The notes under the pieces were generated by a model that was not told the DNA's origin, did not search any database, and worked only from the letters and a program-made list of their open reading frames with translations. Shown here in pieces: positions 5,922-9,918 of a stretch of DNA of 9,918 nt. Both the position numbers and the translations under genes were made by a program. The DNA comes from an uncultured Ruminococcus sp. (GTDB lineage: Bacteria; Bacillota; Clostridia; Oscillospirales; Acutalibacteraceae). The stretch is from positions 1 through 9,918 of the forward strand of contig CADCOZ010000018.1 in assembly GCA_902803125.1 (NCBI GenBank), read 5' to 3'. Within the stretch, counting starts at the first letter, position 1. Each line of letters opens with the position of its first letter.

Positions 5922-6770
5922 CTTTTTGGCGGTGATGAGAATGCCGATGCCATAGAAAATGACGGAGGAAAGGAGAAGATAGCCGATGCTTTCAAGGGTG
6001 GTGAAGGTATGACCGAAGGCGGAAAACTCGATGCCCATGTCCAGTTTGAAGTCGGTCAGGAATTGGTCGGGAACACCTTTGAAGCTGTCGGTCATGGGGT
6101 CGGCCATGAGAATTTTACGGAACAGCGAGGCCGCATGGGAAACAGGGAAAAATTCGATGACATACTGCACAGACTGGTCGGTACTGCCAATCGGCAGATA
6201 AATGCCCGTGATAAAGCCGATGAGTGTGCCAATAATCGTGCTGGCGGTGGCAAAGGCGTTTTGGGTGCTGAACAGCGATACCACCAGATACATCAGCGAG
6301 GAACTGACCAGTACCGACAGCAGTATCGTGCCGAGCATTTGCAGAAACTGCAGGCCGGACAACAGTCCGTAACCTTTACAGGCAAAGTAGATTTCAATGA
6401 CGGCTAAGGCAAACAGCGACATGATACAGCCAATACAAAACGAACTGAGTATGTAGCCGGCGGCCAATGAACGGCGGCGAATCGGTGAGGAACGAAAGTC
6501 TTTGTCAATCTTTTTGGCTTTATCGGCTACCATTGTGCCAAAGGAACCAAGAGTGGTGGAAACCGGCGTGACCGCTAAAATGCCCGCCATAATCCAGCTG
6601 TCCATCAAACGGTTGGCTCCGCTGACTTTGTCCTGTATGCTCTGTACCAGCTGGTCGCCTAAAAAGATGATGTACAGACCCAGTACAATTAAGACGGCCA
6701 GCAAAGAAAAGAATACGGAAGATTTATCACGAAAATAGAGTTTCAGATTCCGTTTGGCAAAAGCAATCAT
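5913..6770 (-). CDS. ABC-2 type transporter permease
   Basis: The 285-residue product is an integral membrane protein with about six predicted helices (roughly 18-38, 58-80, 105-130, 142-166, 172-194 and 262-281). Between helices 2 and 3 lies the cytoplasmic segment VADKAKKIDKDFRSSPIRRRSL (81-102), with the typical ABC-2 (DrrB-like) SPIRRR coupling region. It is the membrane partner of the ATPase encoded just before it. The start at 6770 overlaps the ATPase stop as ATGA, which implies translational coupling; a longer frame back to 6857 would lie inside the ATPase gene and is rejected. The cargo is unknown; drugs, peptides or lipids are typical for this exporter class. The end of the gene faces the feo operon terminator. 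Confidence 0.9.
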   Translation of the reverse strand: MIAFAKRNLKLYFRDKSSVFFSLLAVLIVLGLYIIFLGDQLVQSIQDKVSGANRLMDSWIMAGILAVTPVSTTLGSFGTMVADKAKKIDKDFRSSPIRRRSLAAGYILSSFCIGCIMSLFALAVIEIYFACKGYGLLSGLQFLQMLGTILLSVLVSSSLMYLVVSLFSTQNAFATASTIIGTLIGFITGIYLPIGSTDQSVQYVIEFFPVSHAASLFRKILMADPMTDSFKGVPDQFLTDFKLDMGIEFSAFGHTFTTLESIGYLLLSSVIFYGIGILITAKKKK

Positions 6771-7690
6771 TCTCTTATCTCCTTTCCGGTAATGGCAATA
6801 AAAGCATCGTCCATTGTGCCGTTCACAATCTCTAAACCGCTCAGGTCTGAACGGCATTCATCAATCAGCGGCAGAGCCTCCAGTGTGTGCGGAATGCTGA
6901 TGCGGAAGGTGTCGGCCTGCTGAGTGAAGGATAATTTCTTTTCTGTCAGCCATGTACGAAGGTGTTCCATGCGATCCTTTTGGGGAACAAGCTTCAGGAA
7001 ATCGCCGGCATAGGTTTCTTTGAGTTGGGCAGGCGTTCCTCTGGCGGCAATTTCACCGCTGTCAATGACTACCACATAATCGGCTTCGGCGGCTTCTTCC
7101 ATATAATGGGTGGTCAGGAATACCGTCATGCCGGTTTCTTTCTGGAGCTTGCGAATGGTTTCCCAAACGGTTTTGCGGGTTTGGGGGTCAAGACCGGTGG
7201 TCGGTTCGTCTAAAAAAAGGATTTTCGGGGTATGCACCAAGGCTCTGGCGATATCGGCTCGCCTACGCTGACCGCCGGACAATTTGCCGTAGCGGCGGTT
7301 TTGAAAATCGCCTACTTCAGCGGCGGCGATAGCTTTGTCGGCGGCGGCTTTTAACGTATGACCCCGCAGGCCGTACAGAGAGCCACGCATCAGGATATTT
7401 TCCCGCACGGTCAGCAGTTCATCAAGCATATTGTCCTGAAAGACGGCTCCGATAATGCGGCGGATTTGGTTATCGTCTTGGCCGAGTGTCAAACCGTCAA
7501 TGGTAACGGTGCCGCTGTCCTTTTGCAGAAAAGTGGTGATGATGTCGATGGTCGTCGATTTCCCCGCTCCGTTGGGACCAAGAAAGGCAAACAGCTTTCC
7601 CTGTTCCACATAAAAACTGAGGGATTTGACGGCCTGCACCTTGCCGTAGGATTTTTTCAGGTCGCTGACCTCAATGATTTTCTTTGTCAT
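6767..7690 (-). CDS. ABC transporter ATP-binding protein (DrrA-like exporter)
   Basis: This 307-residue ATPase powers the ABC-2 permease encoded next to it. All motifs are intact: Walker A GPNGAGKS (38-45), Q-loop Gln85 in FQDN, signature LSGGQ (137-141), Walker B ILFLDEP (157-163), D-loop GLDP (166-169) and H-loop His195 in LTTHYMEEA. Residues after about 225 form the accessory C-terminal domain common in multidrug and antibiotic exporters of this class. The ATG at 7690 lies inside the end of the DUF3021 gene (20-nt overlap), with AAAGGAA as ribosome binding site inside that gene; its stop overlaps the permease start. The order regulator, membrane protein, ATPase, permease suggests the exporter is the regulated output. 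Confidence 0.94.
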   Translation of the reverse strand: MTKKIIEVSDLKKSYGKVQAVKSLSFYVEQGKLFAFLGPNGAGKSTTIDIITTFLQKDSGTVTIDGLTLGQDDNQIRRIIGAVFQDNMLDELLTVRENILMRGSLYGLRGHTLKAAADKAIAAAEVGDFQNRRYGKLSGGQRRRADIARALVHTPKILFLDEPTTGLDPQTRKTVWETIRKLQKETGMTVFLTTHYMEEAAEADYVVVIDSGEIAARGTPAQLKETYAGDFLKLVPQKDRMEHLRTWLTEKKLSFTQQADTFRISIPHTLEALPLIDECRSDLSGLEIVNGTMDDAFIAITGKEIRE

Positions 7691-8138
7691 GCTGTAATCT
7701 TTCCTTTCGTTCGTTAATTTTGCGGTTCAGTTCCTTTTCGGTATGCTTGGCATTGAGATAGAACAAAACAAATATAGCCAGATAGACGCACAATAAAATG
7801 ATGATGGGAAGAATAATTTGCGTACTCAAGGGGTTGAACCATTGAAATAGAAAGCCGCCTAAGCCGATAACCGGTATGGCCACATCGCACAAGCCGACAA
7901 AAAAACCTGTCACGGTCATGGTGTCGTCCTCTTGATGCAAAAGCGTATCGCTGAAAAACATCAGCAGGGCAATCGCCGCACAAACGGCAAACAGTTCCAA
8001 ATGGGTTTGCCAAGGGTTGTCACTGATGACATGGTTAGACATACTGAGAACGGAAAAAATCATACTCACAAATGTATACGATACACAGCAGGATACGCCA
8101 TAAGTACGCAGACGGCGGATGAGCTTGTTTTTTTGCAT
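7671..8138 (-). CDS. DUF3021 family membrane protein
   Basis: The 155-residue protein has four predicted membrane helices (about 14-34, 46-66, 78-98 and 106-128) and a highly charged C-terminal tail (about 130-155, KHTEKELNRKINERKER). Size, topology and position directly after a LytTR gene fit the DUF3021 family, which is commonly paired with LytTR regulators in Firmicutes. By analogy with streptococcal LytTR regulatory systems such as HdrRM and BrsRM, where a membrane protein restrains the LytTR protein, it may hold or control the upstream regulator; this is inference. AAGGAG lies 10 nt before the ATG, in the 14-nt gap after the LytTR stop. Its end overlaps the ATPase start by 20 nt. Confidence 0.8.
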   Translation of the reverse strand: MQKNKLIRRLRTYGVSCCVSYTFVSMIFSVLSMSNHVISDNPWQTHLELFAVCAAIALLMFFSDTLLHQEDDTMTVTGFFVGLCDVAIPVIGLGGFLFQWFNPLSTQIILPIIILLCVYLAIFVLFYLNAKHTEKELNRKINERKERLQHDKENH

Positions 8139-8152
8139 AGTGATTCATCTCC

Positions 8153-8590
8153 TTACAGTCCGAATTTACGTTTGAACGCCGGCACATAATGCCGATTGAT
8201 AATAAGTTTTTCGCCGTTTTTCAGCAGGGCTTCCATCTTGCCGTTGAGCAGAACTTTGACACTTTCGAGCCAGTCGATATTCAGAATACAGGACTTGCTG
8301 ATGCGAACAAAAGGGCCGTCTTTCAGCCGTTCTTCTATTTCATACAGCTTGCCTTCACAAGTGAATACTTCCGTTTCCACATAGACGAAGGTCTTTTCGT
8401 CCACACTTTCAAAATATAGAATCGTATCAGGGTGGATGCGTCTGGTGACCGTATCGGAACGGACAGTCAGCAAGGGGTCGTCCTTTTGCAGCAGGTCAAT
8501 GACTTTTTGCAGACGGGGTGTCATTTCGGCCCAGCGAATGTCAACTTCCGGTTCTGTATATTGAGAGGATTGCGTTAAGGTCAGCTTCAC
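8153..8590 (-). CDS. LytTR family DNA-binding transcriptional regulator (GTG start)
   Basis: The 145-residue protein consists of a short N-terminal segment (1-40) and a LytTR DNA-binding domain (about 45-145). Diagnostic parts are RIHPDTILYFES (51-62), FVRISKSCILNI (94-105) and the closing INRHYVPAFKRKFGL (131-145). There is no response-regulator receiver domain, so control must come from something other than phosphorylation, probably the DUF3021 protein encoded next. Start: GTG at 8590 is chosen because AAAGGAGG lies exactly 8 nt upstream. The longer ATG frame to 8626 would begin inside the -10 box of the promoter found here. It is the first gene of the exporter operon and probably regulates its own promoter. 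Confidence 0.88.
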   Translation of the reverse strand: MKLTLTQSSQYTEPEVDIRWAEMTPRLQKVIDLLQKDDPLLTVRSDTVTRRIHPDTILYFESVDEKTFVYVETEVFTCEGKLYEIEERLKDGPFVRISKSCILNIDWLESVKVLLNGKMEALLKNGEKLIINRHYVPAFKRKFGL

Positions 8591-8598
8591 GTTTTTAG

Positions 8599-8606
8599 CC
8601 TCCTTT
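8599..8606 (-). promoter_or_regulatory. Ribosome binding site deciding the LytTR GTG start
   Basis: AAAGGAGG on the minus strand is the best anti-16S match in the window and lies 8 nt before GTG 8590-8588. It argues against the upstream ATG at 8626. Confidence 0.85.
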
Positions 8607-8621
8607 GTCGGCGGTGATATT

Positions 8622-8650
8622 ATCATAGTCTATCGCCGAAAAAAAATCAA
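8622..8650 (-). promoter_or_regulatory. Promoter of the LytTR/DUF3021/ABC operon
   Basis: On the minus strand, -35 TTGATT (8650-8645) and -10 TATGAT (8627-8622) are separated by 17 bp. Transcription would begin near 8615, leaving a leader of about 25 nt with the ribosome binding site. The imperfect -35 box would suit activator dependence. Confidence 0.7.
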
Positions 8651-8666
8651 CCGTTTATCGGTCAAG

Positions 8667-8695
8667 TGCATTTTCTGACAGGTAACCTGCATTTA
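8667..8695 (-). promoter_or_regulatory. Candidate LytTR binding site (direct repeat, 21-bp period)
   Basis: TGCATTT (plus-strand reading) occurs at 8667-8673 and 8688-8694, exactly 21 bp or two helical turns apart. LytTR proteins are known to bind pairs of short direct repeats with about this spacing on one DNA face. Relative to the predicted start the pair covers about -52 to -80. CAGGT/ACCTG (8679-8683, 8685-8689) forms a small palindrome between them. Site assignment is inference. Confidence 0.45.
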
Positions 8696-8754
8696 TCGGC
8701 TTTTTTGAGCCTATCCGCCAATAGAAGTTTAACATGAGAAGGCACAGAGCCGAC

Positions 8755-8790
8755 AAAAAGCCCCTCCGATACACGAATGCGGCGGAGGGG
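8755..8790 (-). terminator. Rho-independent terminator downstream of nadC
   Basis: On the minus strand an 8-bp G+C-rich stem (8790-8783 with 8768-8761) and a 14-nt loop are followed by C and five T residues (8759-8755). It lies about 120 bp past the nadC stop and upstream of the LytTR promoter, insulating the two transcripts. Confidence 0.8.
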
Positions 8791-8888
8791 ACGTTTATTT
8801 GAAAAAAATGATTGCCTGAATGTAACGAACTGCTTTGTCCAACAAATTAAAAGTTTTTCGCAAGATTTTCAAAGGCCTACGGAATCCA

Positions 8889-8906
8889 AGGGCAAAGCCC
8901 TCCAAC
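8889..8906 (-). repeat. GTTGGAGGGC dispersed repeat, copy at the nadC stop
   Basis: On the minus strand GTTGGAGGGC (8906-8897) starts 6 nt after the nadC TAA and continues TTTGCCCT, giving a 5-bp inverted repeat around TTT. It is the same decamer found after the stops at 1449 and 5887. Confidence 0.6.
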
Positions 8907-8912
8907 ACACAC

Positions 8913-9755
8913 TTATTGGCTGTCGATGTACATAGAGATGTCGAAGGCTTGGACGGAGTGGGTGAGGGCGCCGATGGAGATGATGTTAACGCCGCATTCG
9001 GCTGTTTCACGAAGGGTGGCTTCGGTAATGCCGCCGGAGGCTTCGGTTAAGGCACGGCTTTTGATGATGTCAACAGCGGCTTTCATGAGGGCGGGCTTCA
9101 TGTTGTCCAGCATAATGACATCGGCTCCGGCACGGATGGCTTCCCTGACTTCTTCCAGATTGCGGGTTTCTACTTCGATTTTCGTCATGTGACCGACCTT
9201 TTGCCGCAGGGCGGTAACAGCGGGTATAATACCGCCGGCCGCATCAATATGATTATCCTTCAGCATGGCGGCATCGGAAAGATTGAAACGGTGATTCCGG
9301 CCGCCGCCAACGGTGACCGCATATTTTTGCAAGGCTCGCAGACCGGGCAGGGTTTTGCGGGTGTCGGCAATCGAAGCGTTGGTGCCTTCTACTATCTTGA
9401 CAAAACGGTTGGTCATGGTGGCAATACCGCTTAAATGCTGAATCAGATTCAGAGCGGTGCGTTCTCCCTTCAGCAAGGAACGGGTTTTGCCGCTCAGCGT
9501 TAGAATGATATCACCTTTTTTAACGGGTTCACCGTCTTTGATGAGAATTTCACAAGTGACAGTGCTGTCCAGCAGGGTAAAGACACGGGCGGCTATTTCG
9601 GTGCCGCAGACAATACCTTCTGCTTTGGCAACAAAACGGGCTGTGTTGGTTTGGCTTTCGGGGATCAAATAATCCGTGGTAACATCACAGTAGTTGATAT
9701 CCTCCAACAAGGCGGTTTTGATCAGGTTATCCACATAGAAATTATTGAGCGTCAT
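8913..9755 (-). CDS. nadC: Nicotinate-nucleotide pyrophosphorylase (carboxylating)
   Basis: NadC (quinolinate phosphoribosyltransferase) converts quinolinate and PRPP to nicotinate mononucleotide, CO2 and PPi, the last step of de novo synthesis leading into NAD. The 280-residue length is normal. Family motifs are all present: GERTALN (97-103), ADTRKTLPGLR (130-140) followed by QKYAV, GGGRNHR (150-156) and MLKDNH (164-169) with the active-site Lys166, EVE (194-196), IMLDN (214-218), EASGGI (238-243) and ISIGALTHS (259-267). GAGGAGGT lies about 11 nt before the ATG. The gene starts inside the end of the preceding minus-strand gene (14-nt overlap), consistent with a nad operon whose promoter is outside the window. 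A terminator follows at 8755-8790. Confidence 0.96.
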   Translation of the reverse strand: MTLNNFYVDNLIKTALLEDINYCDVTTDYLIPESQTNTARFVAKAEGIVCGTEIAARVFTLLDSTVTCEILIKDGEPVKKGDIILTLSGKTRSLLKGERTALNLIQHLSGIATMTNRFVKIVEGTNASIADTRKTLPGLRALQKYAVTVGGGRNHRFNLSDAAMLKDNHIDAAGGIIPAVTALRQKVGHMTKIEVETRNLEEVREAIRAGADVIMLDNMKPALMKAAVDIIKSRALTEASGGITEATLRETAECGVNIISIGALTHSVQAFDISMYIDSQ

Positions 9756-9918
9756 ATTTTTTCTGTACCTCCTCTAATACGATGCAGGCCACGGTGGCAA
9801 GACTTTGGGCTTCCACAAAATTCTGGTCAATGGCATATTCGCCGCCGGTCAGGTCTGTCAGGATTTCTTTCACACGCTTGATGCTGTCGGGAATCAATTC
9901 GGGCTTGGGAATGACAAA
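9742..9918 (-). CDS. nadB: C-terminal end of probable L-aspartate oxidase (partial)
   Basis: The minus-strand frame is open from the right edge to a TAA at 9744-9742, giving 58 residues: a helical, mostly amphipathic segment with IPDSIKRVKEILTDLTGGEY and then VEAQSLATVACIVLEEVQKK. It overlaps the nadC start by 14 nt, so it is translationally coupled to nadC. Position and the pattern of a C-terminal helix resembling the (N)ML-TVA-LI-EAA helix of NadB suggest L-aspartate oxidase, which makes iminoaspartate for quinolinate synthesis. However, the RKESRG(A/V)HYR ending typical of NadB is absent. The diagnostic FAD domain is outside the window, so the assignment rests mainly on context. Confidence 0.5.
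   Translation of the reverse strand, partial: FVIPKPELIPDSIKRVKEILTDLTGGEYAIDQNFVEAQSLATVACIVLEEVQKKYDAQ

Larger units (their letters stand above)
8591..8912. other. Intergenic region between nadC and the LytTR operon
   Basis: In minus-strand order this 322-bp gap holds a short repeat just after the nadC stop (8889-8906), about 100 bp of A+T-rich sequence with no gene that I can support (8791-8888), the nadC terminator (8755-8790), a further stretch with no clear feature (8701-8754), the candidate LytTR site, the operon promoter and its ribosome binding site. The small frame across 8795-9010 overlaps nadC out of frame and is not credible as a gene. Confidence 0.7.

Noticed and set aside
5733..6407. 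224-codon plus-strand open frame across the permease gene
   Set aside because: It is antisense to a well-supported ABC-2 permease and overlaps the Cys-rich protein gene; its product is low complexity and has no recognisable domain or ribosome binding site.
6771..6857. N-terminal extension of the permease
   Set aside because: It lies within the ATPase coding sequence; the ATGA overlap start is standard for such pairs.
8795..9010. 71-codon minus-strand frame at the nadC end
   Set aside because: Its first part is nadC in another frame and its last part runs through repeat and A+T-rich intergenic sequence; no ribosome binding site.

Overview
Composition near 50% G+C, sigma-A type promoters, strong AGGAGG-like ribosome binding sites, a yajC/TIGR04086 pair, a fused FeoA-FeoB and a LytTR/DUF3021/ABC operon together suggest a chromosomal segment of an anaerobic Firmicute (class Clostridia, plausibly an Oscillospiraceae-type gut bacterium). 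The family-level placement is inference. There is no phage, transposase, CRISPR array, tRNA or rRNA.

Layout. The first 5.9 kb read on the plus strand: the 3' end of an unrecognised gene with a strong terminator; yajC under a near-consensus promoter and followed by its own terminator; a four-helix TIGR04086/DUF3792 membrane protein; a D-2-hydroxyacid dehydrogenase with its own promoter; a GNAT acetyltransferase; a single-chain FeoA-FeoB ferrous iron transporter; and a 52-residue Cys-rich FeoB-associated membrane protein. From 5.9 kb to the end everything reads on the minus strand. A four-gene operon, in transcription order, encodes a LytTR DNA-binding regulator, a DUF3021 membrane protein, an ABC ATPase and an ABC-2 permease. 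Upstream of it lies nadC, preceded by the 3' end of what is probably nadB.

Function. The window combines protein export (YajC), ferrous iron uptake (FeoAB plus accessory protein), NAD biosynthesis from aspartate (NadB-NadC) and a compact self-contained regulatory/export module. In that module a LytTR protein without a receiver domain is paired with a membrane protein and an ABC exporter. A direct repeat with 21-bp periodicity sits just upstream of the operon promoter, where a LytTR activator would be expected to bind.

The least ordinary signal is intergenic. The decamer GTTGGAGGGC occurs directly after the stop codons of three unrelated genes, and a related GGGGCAAAGCCCC-type palindrome lies upstream of feoAB. 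This looks like a dispersed short palindromic repeat family, in one case working as a terminator. Other structures are a tandem heptamer at the GNAT stop codon, overlapping hairpins after the TIGR04086 gene, and palindromes in the GNAT leader. I see no clearly new biochemical system; the LytTR module and the repeat family deserve the closest look.
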